Source of the DNA: Bacillota bacterium
GTDB lineage: Bacteria; Bacillota; Clostridia; Acetivibrionales; DTU013
Reading direction: 5' to 3'
DNA: 64,000 nucleotides
NCBI GenBank assembly: GCA_023409735.1
Contig: JAEYRB010000029.1
Location: forward strand, 1 to 64,000
Shown here: one piece after another, positions 25,520 to 34,434 of the stretch
Position numbering within the stretch: position 1 is the first letter of the stretch
How the letters are laid out: the number at the start of each line of letters is the position of its first letter
Notes under the pieces: model-generated
Seen by the model: the letters and a program-made list of their open reading frames with translations, nothing else
Told to the model about the DNA's origin: nothing
Database searches by the model: none
Translations under genes and position numbers: made by a program

Positions 25520-26136
25520 TTGTCCACCTCATTCCATTCCTCATAGGTATCCCGACATGCGATAAAGCTTGCCATATGCCCTACTGTAATAGATGTATCA
25601 GCGTAGATTTTATATCCTGCTTTTCTTGCTCTGATGCAAAACGCTAAATCTTCACCCATGCCCGGTACAGGAAAGAAACAAAATTCTCCGGTCTCGCGAA
25701 TCTTCTTGAACACCTCAACATTTATCAAACAATTTGACATTCCACAGCCTTCAATTTCGGTTAACCCAAGGTTTGAAAAATCTAATGTTATCGGCTTAGC
25801 AATGTTCTCGCCAAGAGCACCAATTTTTAGTTCTGCATAGCAGCATGGATTGTATGGCGGTTTGCGTTGAAATGCCATAGCTGAAACAATGTCCTTGTCA
25901 TGCTTAACCAATCTCGCCAGCATATCTGATTGAAATACCATGTCTGAATCGATGAACATTACATGGGTGAATTCATTTTGAATTGCAAAATCTATAATCT
26001 TCTCTCTTGCTATGTACACGAGTGATAGCGGTACATGTAATATTTGCGTGCCTTGCGGTTTATTCAGCCTTAATAAACTATTGACATATTCTATCTGTAC
26101 CGTTTCCATACACGGTACGCCTATAAGAATTTTCAT
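25516..26136 (-). CDS. GT-A fold glycosyltransferase, phage-borne (first)
   Basis: A 206-residue relative of its downstream neighbour, starting MKILIGVPCMETVQIEYV. The DxD site is HVMFIDSDMVFQSD near residue 75; MGEDLAFCIRARKAGYKIY near 175 matches the conserved ED motif of GT2-like enzymes. Start: ATG 26136 has CGGAGG eight bases upstream, better than the ORF extension to 26169. The pair probably arose by duplication or was acquired together. Confidence 0.78.
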   Translation of the reverse strand: MKILIGVPCMETVQIEYVNSLLRLNKPQGTQILHVPLSLVYIAREKIIDFAIQNEFTHVMFIDSDMVFQSDMLARLVKHDKDIVSAMAFQRKPPYNPCCYAELKIGALGENIAKPITLDFSNLGLTEIEGCGMSNCLINVEVFKKIRETGEFCFFPVPGMGEDLAFCIRARKAGYKIYADTSITVGHMASFIACRDTYEEWNEVDK

Positions 26137-26181
26137 ATAAATACCTCCGACAGTATTTTTCTCCGACAATTTAAAAGAAAA

Positions 26182-26205
26182 GGGAAGGTGTCGGAGTACC
26201 TTCCC
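26182..26205 (-). terminator. Terminator after the capsid gene
   Basis: GGGAAGGT (26182-26189) pairs with ACCTTCCC (26198-26205); on the minus strand TTTTCTTTT follows at once. It lies between the capsid gene and the glycosyltransferases and should lower expression of what follows relative to capsid. Confidence 0.75.
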
Positions 26206-26225
26206 ATCTCTTAAGCTAAAGAAGA

Positions 26226-27365
26226 TTAGTTCTTCTTGAACTTCGCAAACGCAAGCGGTGCAGCTACATCGCAGTCAAAGATTGCACAGCCTCTGTAATC
26301 TATAGAGCCATTTCTGAAGCCGGACTGAGTTGAGGATTCCACAACGATATCGCTGGCAAGATTGCCGTATATGTACTTGTAGTTTCCATAGTACAGCTCA
26401 TTGTCGTTTACCTCGTCAGAGATAAGAACCGGTTTGCCCATCAATGTTCCCGGTACGCCGTCTTTCATACTCTCAACAAATATCGGTCTGTTGGATGAGT
26501 CTTTTATTCCTGCAAGCTGTGTGTAAGGGAATGAACTATTGCAAAGGAATTTTGCACCCTTCCTTAAGCCCTTCTGAGGATATGTCATCAGCGTGCATAC
26601 GTTGTCGTAGCTCAGAGCTGCAGTTGTGCTGATCAGATTTGTTCCTGCTGTCATTAGTATTGATCCGAGTCCGCCGGGTTCATTTGTGCCTGTTCCGTAT
26701 ATGATTGCATTTTCTATCTTCAAAGCAACACCATTGAAGATAGTGTCAACTAACCACTGTTCCATAGCGTTTATTGCCATGGTCTGAACTGTCTTACTGA
26801 TGGTAATCAGCTTAGCCATTTCAAAGCCAGCAAGAGTAACGTATGCAAGAGTATCAGTTGATTCAGTGATTGCAGCATTCTCGCCGTGCTGGTAAGCCTT
26901 ATCGCTGTTAAGCCCGGTTGCAATGGTTATATTGCCTGCAACCCTGAGAAGGGTAATCTCGGACAGCATCGGAGCTGTTTCATACATTTTCTTAACGATC
27001 AAGTCTGCTGTCTGCGTAGGTATTGCGGCCCCTGCTGATCCGCTTGCTGAGCTTAATGCTCTCTGCTCTGCATCGGTAAGTGTTTTGTTCTGTAACTGCT
27101 TGTAAAACGCTGTTCTGTACTCAGGAGAAGCAACTATTTCTTCTCTGGTCATGTTCTCAGCTTTTCTTTCCTCTGTGGGAATTATTCCAGGCACTGGAGT
27201 ACCAAAGTTTCCAACATCTTTCAAGAGATTTTCTCTCTTTTCAATCTGTACCTTTTCCGCAAGCAGCCCTCTGAATTCCGTATCCAATGCATTAATATCT
27301 GCACCTTCATTTTCGAGTTCGGCTTTTATCTCAGCCATTCTCCTTAAAATTTCCTGTAACCTCAT
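26226..27365 (-). CDS. Major capsid protein, HK97 fold
   Basis: A 379-residue capsid subunit. Residues about 1-85 are a charged helical delta-like scaffold domain (MRLQEILRRMAEIKAELENE) likely removed by the prohead protease. The mature part carries the HK97 segments SASGSAGAAIPTQTADLIV, ENAIIYGTGTNEPGGLGSIL and GKPVLISDEV. Strong ATG at 27365 with TGGAGG; it overlaps the protease gene by four bases. Confidence 0.95.
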   Translation of the reverse strand: MRLQEILRRMAEIKAELENEGADINALDTEFRGLLAEKVQIEKRENLLKDVGNFGTPVPGIIPTEERKAENMTREEIVASPEYRTAFYKQLQNKTLTDAEQRALSSASGSAGAAIPTQTADLIVKKMYETAPMLSEITLLRVAGNITIATGLNSDKAYQHGENAAITESTDTLAYVTLAGFEMAKLITISKTVQTMAINAMEQWLVDTIFNGVALKIENAIIYGTGTNEPGGLGSILMTAGTNLISTTAALSYDNVCTLMTYPQKGLRKGAKFLCNSSFPYTQLAGIKDSSNRPIFVESMKDGVPGTLMGKPVLISDEVNDNELYYGNYKYIYGNLASDIVVESSTQSGFRNGSIDYRGCAIFDCDVAAPLAFAKFKKN

Positions 27366-27994
27366 ATTCCTAATTCCTCCATTTCAAGTTTTAATTTTGT
27401 TATTTTTGCTTTGCGTTTCTGCTCAGTCTCGCTTGCCAGCCTTTCCTTCTCGGCTGCCGCCTCAAAGAATGACCTTGCGGAAATGCTTGTATCGTCATAA
27501 GCGGGAATATCCACCGCTGAAACGTCATACACTTTTTTGATCCTCAAAATTGTCCTGAGCCTGATCTGTGAATCGTAACTGCTCTCTGTCACTGTGAAGG
27601 CAAAACTCATGCGGTCTATGTAGCCGCCTTTGATTTCTTCATAAATCTTTCTGCCTTCCTCGGTACCGTCTAAACGAGCTCTAATAAAAAGACCCTTTGA
27701 GTCAACTTTTAACTCAAGGGTCTTATTTCTCGTTCTTGCCATTACCTTGCCGCCATGGTTGTAATTGAAAATTACATCTTTCATGTTTGCCTCGGCGAAG
27801 GCTTTATCACTTATTTGTTCTTTGTACTGTACTCCGTCATATTCCCACAGGACGGTGGGACTGTTGAATGTGGCTGCGTATCCTTCAACGTATAATTCTC
27901 CGTCATTCTCGCCCGCAGCCCTGATTTCAAAGTCAAACTTTCTGAATTCCCTATCTTTCCATTTTTTCTGTATGTCCTCGTATGTATCAATCAT
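27362..27994 (-). CDS. Prohead protease, HK97 U35 family
   Basis: A 210-residue serine protease that matures the procapsid. The catalytic His is in VIFNYNHGGKVMART near residue 78 and the Ser in YIDRMSFAFTV near 130; VEGYAATFNSP near 36 is the family signature. The C-terminal 50 residues are a charged helix resembling the capsid scaffold region. ATG 27994 overlaps the portal stop. Confidence 0.92.
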   Translation of the reverse strand: MIDTYEDIQKKWKDREFRKFDFEIRAAGENDGELYVEGYAATFNSPTVLWEYDGVQYKEQISDKAFAEANMKDVIFNYNHGGKVMARTRNKTLELKVDSKGLFIRARLDGTEEGRKIYEEIKGGYIDRMSFAFTVTESSYDSQIRLRTILRIKKVYDVSAVDIPAYDDTSISARSFFEAAAEKERLASETEQKRKAKITKLKLEMEELGI

Positions 27995-29186
27995 CTTGGG
28001 TTCCTCCCTCTTCTACTTCGTTTTTGTCATTTACTCCCTGAGCCTTATCAAGCTTGTCAACCTCAATGTACTCCTGTCGGATGAAATACTTATCTCCACC
28101 ACTTATAGGAGACATGTTAAATATCTCTCTGCCTTCGTTATGTGTCATATACCCACGGTCAAATAATTGCGTGACTATCTCAAGTTTGGTTTTATTGCTT
28201 GCGTACTGAAGTCTGTTTGCGGACAAAATAAAAGAGTTACCATAAGATAACTCTGTTTCTGTGAAAGTCATGTTTGTCATTACTAGGCTGGTTTGTATTG
28301 CAAAAAGCTCAATTTTGCCTTCGTAGTAAGCATTCCATTCATCCTCAGCGAAATTGTTCTGAAGAATCTTTTCATTGCAACCGAAGTAATCAAAAACATT
28401 TGCTTTGATTGCGTTCATCTGATTGTCGTCAATAATAAATGGCTTGCTGACTATCTGCTTGACATCAGAGTATTTATTGTCGAACATCATTACGCCTGAG
28501 TTATTGTCGGCTGAAAGATTGCTTTCAGTAAATCTCTTACGTTCTGCCTCAATATCAGGTCCTTTGAATATGTTATTTAACTTTGCAATAAATCTGATGT
28601 TTGCAGACGATTTTACGCCCTCGATAATGCCTTGATTTTGCGTATTAATGAGCTGCAAAGTCGGGTACAAAGCCGCGTTTCCACTGCCAAAAAAATCACT
28701 GTCATATTGGAATTTTGTGAGCACACCTACTCGCGAGAATTCTATACAAGCTTTTTGTCCATTCCCAAACGTATACCTCAGCCACGGTTCGTTTTTATAT
28801 TCAAGCACTTCACACAAGCTTGGCAGAATCGGATAGTAGCCTACAATATAAGTGCCTGTATCATCTGTTATCGGTACAATATAAGCCGTTGTGTTGATTT
28901 CAAGTATAGTTGCAAGCCGGTACAAGAATTTGTATGTATCCATATAAGGATTTGGCTTATACAGTAGTCTCTTAGTAAGTGCTGAACGAGCATTGCCAGT
29001 CGCCTCAATTTTAAGCTTTGCACACTGAGAAGCATAAGCATGGATGCAAGCCCTCGTTAATTCCATTTCGTATATGCCGCCGTTAAGTGTAGTAAATACA
29101 GGCGTATACCCACTAAACATCTTGAAATAGCCTTGCATCTGCTTTTCCGTTTGAGGCTTCTTGAATATATTTTCAAATAGTCCGAT
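27987..29186 (-). CDS. Portal protein, HK97 family
   Basis: A 399-residue portal that forms the DNA entry ring at one capsid vertex. Features are GLFENIFKKPQ at the start, the stem region (YPTLQLINTQNQGIIEGVKSS) and the C-terminal FTETELSYGNSF and ITQLFDRGYMTHNEGREI motifs. Start: AGGAGG at 29195-29200 points to one of the codons ATT-ATC-ATC (29192-29184). The ATC at 29186 gives optimum spacing and the usual GLFENIF N-terminus. The GTG at 29195 would lie inside the ribosome site. Confidence 0.9.
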   Translation of the reverse strand: MGLFENIFKKPQTEKQMQGYFKMFSGYTPVFTTLNGGIYEMELTRACIHAYASQCAKLKIEATGNARSALTKRLLYKPNPYMDTYKFLYRLATILEINTTAYIVPITDDTGTYIVGYYPILPSLCEVLEYKNEPWLRYTFGNGQKACIEFSRVGVLTKFQYDSDFFGSGNAALYPTLQLINTQNQGIIEGVKSSANIRFIAKLNNIFKGPDIEAERKRFTESNLSADNNSGVMMFDNKYSDVKQIVSKPFIIDDNQMNAIKANVFDYFGCNEKILQNNFAEDEWNAYYEGKIELFAIQTSLVMTNMTFTETELSYGNSFILSANRLQYASNKTKLEIVTQLFDRGYMTHNEGREIFNMSPISGGDKYFIRQEYIEVDKLDKAQGVNDKNEVEEGGTQDD

Positions 29187-29215
29187 GATAATCACCTCCT
29201 TAAGACAGAATTTCT

Positions 29216-29428
29216 CTATTGTGGTAAAACATAGATTTTATCAACGCGAGCATCAAGTACAATTACATTCCTGCCAAATTGTTCTGATAAGTCTTTGTGT
29301 ATTCTATTTAAATCGTCTTTGCGGTAAATAGAATTTAGCTTAACAATTATGCCGCCGTTGCCAATAGCTTCGGTTAATTCACCAAGTTCTTTTTGCTTTC
29401 CGTTATCGTCTTCGATAATGAATTTCAT
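29216..29428 (-). CDS. Small phage protein of the packaging module
   Basis: A 70-residue alpha/beta protein (MKFIIEDDNGKQKELGELTE) ending VIVLDARVDKIYVLP. Strong AAGGAGG upstream of ATG 29428. Located between terminase and portal. Not recognised. Confidence 0.6.
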   Translation of the reverse strand: MKFIIEDDNGKQKELGELTEAIGNGGIIVKLNSIYRKDDLNRIHKDLSEQFGRNVIVLDARVDKIYVLPQ

Positions 29429-29458
29429 AAAAAGTTTCCTCCTTAGGTTTGCTTGCCT

Positions 29459-29707
29459 TTATTCACGGCTTTCCGCTTGTAAATCTTTTGCATTTTCCGC
29501 AATATAATCAGACATCTTGATATAGCCTTCTGTATTGCTCTTCTCGTCAAATCCTCTGAACTTAACACGAGCAGGATAGGCTTCTGTAATTTCTCCGTCA
29601 TCATTAACTACAACACATATAGCCCATCCGAAGGTATGAAGAATCATATTAATCCACCATAACATTCCGCACTCTCTAAACTCTTTCCATGACTTTTCAG
29701 TAACCAT
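29459..29707 (-). CDS. 82-residue phage protein
   Basis: Begins MVTEKSWKEFRECGMLWWIN; the middle IHTFGWAICVVVNDDGEI and YPARVKFRGFDEKSNTEGY is a pattern I have seen in short phage proteins beside the portal of clostridial siphoviruses, but no function is attached to it. AAGGAGG upstream of ATG 29707. Confidence 0.6.
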   Translation of the reverse strand: MVTEKSWKEFRECGMLWWINMILHTFGWAICVVVNDDGEITEAYPARVKFRGFDEKSNTEGYIKMSDYIAENAKDLQAESRE

Positions 29708-29734
29708 ATATCCTCCTTAAAAACATTTCTTTAA

Positions 29735-30061
29735 CTACCTTCGTTCTATATCGTTTGCTTCACTCTTAATCTCACAGCCTGTTGTAGTTGCCATAATTAC
29801 ATTGCATCCAAATAAACGTTCAAGCACTATATCCAGTTCATCTATAACCACACTGTAGTGTGGATGTTCGCCCCTATCTCTGCGGTGAAAATATTGTTCT
29901 GCACTTATTACTTGTACAGGATAGCCCATTTCATGGGACTGTCTTTGTACGCATTTAGCCGTTTCTGTTGTAGGCTCTATGAGTATGCTGTGTGTGGAAG
30001 ATGCTAACTTAATAGCTTCTGTTGTTTTTCCTGACTTTCTTTTTCCCGCAAATATAATCAC
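29735..30061 (-). CDS. Small P-loop NTPase-like protein
   Basis: A 108-residue protein with a clear Walker A (AGKRKSGKTTEAI, residues 5-17) and a likely Walker B (YSVVIDELDIVLE near 75). The fold appears to be a minimal P-loop domain with a final strand CNVIMATTTG. It sits between large terminase and portal, so a packaging-related role is suggested by position only. GTG 30061 with GGGAGG upstream. Confidence 0.65.
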   Translation of the reverse strand: MIIFAGKRKSGKTTEAIKLASSTHSILIEPTTETAKCVQRQSHEMGYPVQVISAEQYFHRRDRGEHPHYSVVIDELDIVLERLFGCNVIMATTTGCEIKSEANDIERR

Positions 30062-30077
30062 TATCTTATTCCTCCCG

Positions 30078-31799
30078 TTAAATTACATTTTGGTAATCTT
30101 GCCATTTATCTTCTAAGCCCACATAAGCATCGAGTAACGACACCATACCGTCTATACGTTGGCGTTTATTCTTGCCTTTGACTGGTCTCTTCATGGCGTT
30201 GTCGTCTATTTTTTCAGTGGTGTTTGATAAGCACCACTTAAGAACCGGATTATTGTTATAATTGATAAGTTTGTCTTTTAAGTCTGCTTCCATTGTTCGC
30301 ATTGGCTGATTGAATGTGAAAGCACCTTGAGCACATTTCTCCATTACAAACCCTTGTTTCTTCATGTCCTCTACCCAATAGCTTGACAATGCCCTGTCGT
30401 AGTAAACCCACAGTGGTCTTATGTCCCACTTTTCGTACATTTCAAGGAACCATGCTGTTACATCAGAGAAATTAACTTGATTGCCTTCACATGCTTTTAT
30501 CAATCCTCGTTCTACCCATTTGTCATATGGGACTTTATCCTCTTGTGCTCTTGTCTCTACCAATGCGTCCGGCATGAAGTATTTTTGCAGAACATATTTC
30601 TTGTTACTGCCTGCTTTCATTATGAGCAGTGTTGCACAAGTAAGGTCTGTTGTGGATGAAAGGTCGCAACCGCCAATTGCGTAAGTATTTCTTACCTCTT
30701 CCACGTCGAAGATTGAAGTATTATTGATAACTTCAAATGGCAACCATGCTGTGTCACCATTGCTGCGGATATTGAAATCTTTGCATAGTAGATTAGCCTG
30801 CTTGCTTGGTACTTTTATAGCCTTATCTACTTTTTCCTTAAGTTGTTGCAGGCTTTTTATTGTGCCTAAACCCGGATTTGCTTTTTGCCAGCACTCAGGA
30901 TTCTTCCATTCTTCTCTATCGTCAAGCTCGTATATGATTGCTAGTAGCCTATCATCTTCAAACCCTTCTAGCCCATCAACAACTTTACAGGCATACTCAT
31001 ACTTTTCATCGTATACGCCTTCTCGCACTGTTCCGGCTGTGGTGGTTTCAAATAATAATGGCTGGTCACGAGCTGTCATGGAATCGTAGATAACATCATA
31101 GAGGTTCATATCTTTCCATGCGTGTATCTCGTCCATGAGGGCACAGTGGGTATTAAGTCCATCTAAGCTGTCTGAATCAGATCCTAACGGCTTAAAGAAT
31201 GTATCTTCGTATCCTTGTTCTTCTCTCCCTACAATAACCTTAACTAAGCCTTTTAATCTCTTGTTCAGCACAGGAGATTTTTTGACCATTCGTTTGGCTT
31301 CCTGCCAAATTAACTTAGCCTGGTCCTCTTTTGTGGCCAAGGAGTAAACTTCTGCACCGGGCTCGCCATCGGCAATCTGCATATAAAGGCCAATTGCCGC
31401 CGCTAGTGTAGACTTACCATTTTTTCTTGCAACAATTAAAAGGACCTCTCGGAATCTCCGGAAGCCCGTTTCTTTATCAACAAATCCAAATGTTGCAGCT
31501 ACAAGAGCTTTCTGCCACGTCTCAAGAATGACCGGCTTGCCGCCCCACTTGCCTTTACTGTGCTTGCAGTACGTTTCCACAAAGTATATGGCATGTCGGG
31601 CTTTGTTTGCATCATATATCCAAGGATCTCTTGGATTGTTAATATCATCTACAAGCCTTTTGTATACCGCTTTTACTCTGCGGCTGACCACTGCTCTGTT
31701 ATGTTCTATATCATCCCAATACTGCAGGATAGGATTAATGTAAATTACACTTGGAGATCCTGGAAGGCTACTTCTCTTTGACGAACTTTTCAAACCCAT
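30078..31799 (-). CDS. terL: Terminase large subunit
   Basis: A 573-residue packaging motor. ATPase domain: Walker A-like VARKNGKSTLAAAIGLY near residue 125 and Walker B ALMDEIHAWKD near 222; nuclease domain: IGGCDLSSTTDLTCATLL near 370 and a C-terminal Asp in KIDDNAMKRP. Matches HK97-type terminases in length. ATG 31799 has GAGGTGG six bases upstream. The gene overlaps the small subunit. Confidence 0.95.
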   Translation of the reverse strand: MGLKSSSKRSSLPGSPSVIYINPILQYWDDIEHNRAVVSRRVKAVYKRLVDDINNPRDPWIYDANKARHAIYFVETYCKHSKGKWGGKPVILETWQKALVAATFGFVDKETGFRRFREVLLIVARKNGKSTLAAAIGLYMQIADGEPGAEVYSLATKEDQAKLIWQEAKRMVKKSPVLNKRLKGLVKVIVGREEQGYEDTFFKPLGSDSDSLDGLNTHCALMDEIHAWKDMNLYDVIYDSMTARDQPLLFETTTAGTVREGVYDEKYEYACKVVDGLEGFEDDRLLAIIYELDDREEWKNPECWQKANPGLGTIKSLQQLKEKVDKAIKVPSKQANLLCKDFNIRSNGDTAWLPFEVINNTSIFDVEEVRNTYAIGGCDLSSTTDLTCATLLIMKAGSNKKYVLQKYFMPDALVETRAQEDKVPYDKWVERGLIKACEGNQVNFSDVTAWFLEMYEKWDIRPLWVYYDRALSSYWVEDMKKQGFVMEKCAQGAFTFNQPMRTMEADLKDKLINYNNNPVLKWCLSNTTEKIDDNAMKRPVKGKNKRQRIDGMVSLLDAYVGLEDKWQDYQNVI

Positions 31800-32133
31800 C
31801 GTCAACCACCTCCTGCGATTTTGGAGGCTGCTTCGGTAGCATATCGTTAAGCTGCTTCATTATGCTTTGGTAGTTTTTGTTTAAAGTATTATACAGCCTT
31901 GCTACTGGTCTTTCTCTTTCATATGGATCTGTCTTTTCCGATTGAGTAAACATTTCGTAGTATCCGTTGGTGTCAAGATCATCCCTGTATAAGTCAAGTT
32001 GAATTCTCATGTAAGCAGCTTCGTTAATAAGACCTTCTTTGTCGCCTGTTTCTATTTCTTTGTAGATACGTTTTAGTCTGTTTACTTCCTTCTTAATTTT
32101 TTCAGCTTTAGTTAATTCCTTGCTACTTCCCAT
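31768..32133 (-). CDS. Terminase small subunit, P27-like
   Basis: A 121-residue helical DNA-binding protein (TKAEKIKKEVNRLKRIYKEI, then NEAAYMRIQLDLYRDDLDTN and RPVARLYNTLNKNYQSIMKQ), the pattern of P27-family small terminases. It recognises the packaging site and recruits the large subunit. ATG 32133 with AGAGGTG upstream; overlaps terL by 32 bases. Confidence 0.85.
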   Translation of the reverse strand: MGSSKELTKAEKIKKEVNRLKRIYKEIETGDKEGLINEAAYMRIQLDLYRDDLDTNGYYEMFTQSEKTDPYERERPVARLYNTLNKNYQSIMKQLNDMLPKQPPKSQEVVDDGFEKFVKEK

Positions 32134-32244
32134 AAAAATTCACCTCTTTTCTTTTGGGTAGGGGGTCATGTGCGATGACTTGCGTGTTGGATGGTTATAG
32201 GACACACGGTATGCCGCCATCAAGATTTTTCTACGCAATGGGGG

Positions 32245-32556
32245 CTACCCCCTCACAATTAAATCTCCGTTATCATCAAATGCCAATCCATCTTGTGTGC
32301 TTGCGTACTTAGTCATGTGTTCAGCAAGATGGCATTGCTTGCATACATACTCAAGGTTATCCCAGTTAAGAGATACATCAGGATTATTAATGTTTCGTGG
32401 TGTTAAATAAACTTTGTGATGTACTATATAACCCGGTTCATACTTGCCTTGCATTAAGCATCTCTCGCATAGTCCATGTATTGACTGTATGTATCCATTT
32501 CGGCATTCTATCCATGCCTTGCTTAAATAAAATTTAGCAGAAAAACTTTTAGCCAC
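32245..32556 (-). CDS. HNH endonuclease of the packaging module
   Basis: A 103-residue HNH nuclease. CERC (near 31) and CKQC (near 84) form the zinc site and IVHHKVYLTPRNIN supplies the HH catalytic core. HNH proteins next to terminase in HK97-like phages are needed for cos cleavage. GTG 32556 with AGAGGTAATG upstream. Confidence 0.88.
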   Translation of the reverse strand: MAKSFSAKFYLSKAWIECRNGYIQSIHGLCERCLMQGKYEPGYIVHHKVYLTPRNINNPDVSLNWDNLEYVCKQCHLAEHMTKYASTQDGLAFDDNGDLIVRG

Positions 32557-32557
32557 A

Positions 32558-33133
32558 TCACATTACCTCTTTATATCTCCAGTTATATCCATATAAAGGC
32601 TTATTATATTTACCATTGCAGCACATCGAAATATTACCTTGACTGTATCCTAATGTCTTGTGTATTTGTGCTAAGCTATCCCATACAAAAACTATGTTAT
32701 TATCTAAGTCTAATTGAATTACGGCTTTAGAATTTTTTACAGCAATGGATTTGTAATCTGTATTATGCATACACCTTTCTCTTTTAGTTCCCCAATGTTC
32801 GTTTTCTAATCTTGTGCACCATTCGAGGTTTTCGGCCTTATTATTCTTTTTATCCTCATCTAGATGGTTGATTTCTAGTTTATTATTTATATTAGGAATA
32901 AACGCTAACGCTACGAGCCTATGCACTTTAAACATTTTTCCATTTGCATTCTTGTGTAATGCAATATATTGGTATCCTCCGACATCAAATATGGGTTTAA
33001 GTATCTTCCCGAATTGTTTTCTCTCATGCCCATCGCTATGCTTAACAAGCCTATCTAAACTCCTGACTCTTCCCAGATTGCTTATTTGATAATAGCCTTC
33101 ATATTCTTTAATATCTATCCACACTTCTTCCAT
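32558..33133 (-). CDS. Free-standing HNH homing endonuclease (NUMOD4/HNH)
   Basis: A 191-residue protein: NUMOD4 domain (EEVWIDIKEYEGYYQISNLG, residues 2-21), HNH core (LEINHLDEDKKNNKAENLEW near 90) and a C-terminal NUMOD1-like DNA-binding part (VWDSLAQIHKTLGYSQGNIS). It is not inside an intron; it sits between early and late genes next to a second HNH gene, a typical selfish insertion. ATG 33133 with AGAGGTAAAAG upstream. Confidence 0.88.
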   Translation of the reverse strand: MEEVWIDIKEYEGYYQISNLGRVRSLDRLVKHSDGHERKQFGKILKPIFDVGGYQYIALHKNANGKMFKVHRLVALAFIPNINNKLEINHLDEDKKNNKAENLEWCTRLENEHWGTKRERCMHNTDYKSIAVKNSKAVIQLDLDNNIVFVWDSLAQIHKTLGYSQGNISMCCNGKYNKPLYGYNWRYKEVM

Positions 33134-33499
33134 TTCTTTTACCTCTCTCTTTTATTCTTTTCTAATAAAAAAGAGAAGCGGCTGATAATTATTCAGCAAA
33201 CTCCTCTATAATTGCAAGCCTCTTTATTGTTGCCGCCCATGACTGTGCCATCTTCATTACTCCATTATCATAATTAATTTCAGTAGGTAAGGATTTGCCA
33301 CCTTACATAGACTACTTCCATCAGCATTGCACTGGTTACAGAGACAGCTTATTCCGCTTACATCCTGCAACATAATAGGCAAGTCCTACAGTTCACTATA
33401 GCGTCTACCTTTTCCGCCACTACTGATATTATTGTTTGATAAAAATAGCTACAGGCACCAGCCAAAGTAAGCCGATGCCTGTTATATATAGTGAGGAGG
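33134..33499. other. Gap between early and late operons
   Basis: 366 bp. A possible 22-codon gene runs 33257 to 33189 on the minus strand (starts MKMAQSWAATIKRL; GGAG three bases upstream), perhaps a remnant. The rest holds an early-operon terminator (separate entry) and no clear coding signal. The late promoter is expected here but I could not fix it. Confidence 0.4.
33453..33484 (-). terminator. End of the early operon
   Basis: ACAGGCA (33453-33459) pairs with TGCCTGT (33478-33484); on the minus strand TAGCTATTTTTATC follows. It lies just behind the stop of the gene at 33500. Confidence 0.65.
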
Positions 33500-33967
33500 T
33501 CAATCCTTGCACTTGATTTGACTAATACATATTGCTTGATACTCTTCTTTGCTTACTCTTTTTCCGTTGTAGTAATATCGTTTCCTAACATGTTCTAATC
33601 CTTTGCCGCTTATATTAGTTATATTATTATTAGTATTCTGCCTTTTTCCGTTCTCCGAAAATGGCATTTCGGCTGGAATCTCATATACAGAATATTCATA
33701 GCCTGCAAATTGCTTACTATTATTGCGTATTCTCTCGCGTTTTATATATCCTTTGTCTATCAGCTCTTTTATACATGATCCAGTACACTTGATGCCGTCG
33801 TTTGAATGTGTTTGAATTTCTGCCTCATGTATTTTCCAATCATCTGGCAGACTGAGTAAATATGCCAACATTCCTTTAGCTTGCCATGATAATCTAACAT
33901 CATTGAGAAATGTTTTATCGAGCATTGCATAAGGATTACTTTTATTCTTTTTAACGCGATATATCAC
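33500..33967 (-). CDS. Replication-type winged-helix protein
   Basis: A 155-residue protein whose first 95 residues form a winged helix like that of phage and plasmid replication or DnaD-like proteins (VRLSWQAKGMLAYLLSLPDDWKIHEAEIQ in parts; recognition region CTGSCIKELIDKGYIKRER). The C-terminal 50 residues are basic and Tyr-rich. Last gene of the early operon. GTG 33967 overlaps the upstream stop by four bases. Confidence 0.7.
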   Translation of the reverse strand: MIYRVKKNKSNPYAMLDKTFLNDVRLSWQAKGMLAYLLSLPDDWKIHEAEIQTHSNDGIKCTGSCIKELIDKGYIKRERIRNNSKQFAGYEYSVYEIPAEMPFSENGKRQNTNNNITNISGKGLEHVRKRYYYNGKRVSKEEYQAICISQIKCKD

Positions 33968-34332
33968 ATCATCGGCTCATTCCTTTCAGCATCTAAATAC
34001 TCGATCATTGCAAGACGAGCTGAGGTGTGTCCTGCGTGGTCCTCTGTTTTGTCTCCAGCTATTAGTTTGTCAATATGGTCTTTAATGTGTCGTAAATGTT
34101 CCTCAACACTTACGCTTTTCCACCCATCAATAGGCTTGTCAGGGTGTGTAGCTTCGCCTTCAAGCATGGTTTGAATGACTTCATCAAACGCTATTTGAGC
34201 AAGTTCTATGTAAATTGGGTTTACATCTTTCAGTCTCTTGTACTCTTTATATTTTTCGCAGCTTGATTGTTCACAAGCATAGTAAATATTCTGCGTTTTA
34301 CAATCGTTGCAGGGAAATTTAGTAATGTTCAT
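33964..34332 (-). CDS. DUF5664-like phage protein (dATP/dGTP diphosphohydrolase N-terminal type)
   Basis: A 122-residue protein with an N-terminal Cys cluster (CNDC-x6-YYACEQSSCEKY) and the region DGWKSVSVEEHLRHIKDHID plus DHAGHTSARLAMIEYLD, which is the conserved signature of DUF5664 phage proteins. The His residues suggest a metal site. ATG 34332 with GGGGAGG upstream. Confidence 0.65.
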   Translation of the reverse strand: MNITKFPCNDCKTQNIYYACEQSSCEKYKEYKRLKDVNPIYIELAQIAFDEVIQTMLEGEATHPDKPIDGWKSVSVEEHLRHIKDHIDKLIAGDKTEDHAGHTSARLAMIEYLDAERNEPMM

Positions 34333-34434
34333 AAATCCTCCCCATTGGTGAGCTTGCAGGGATTGCCTGTTATACTGCCATTCTCAGCACATAGCTCGAA
34401 TATAAATAAGCAGTTCAACCTTATAGGTAACTAC

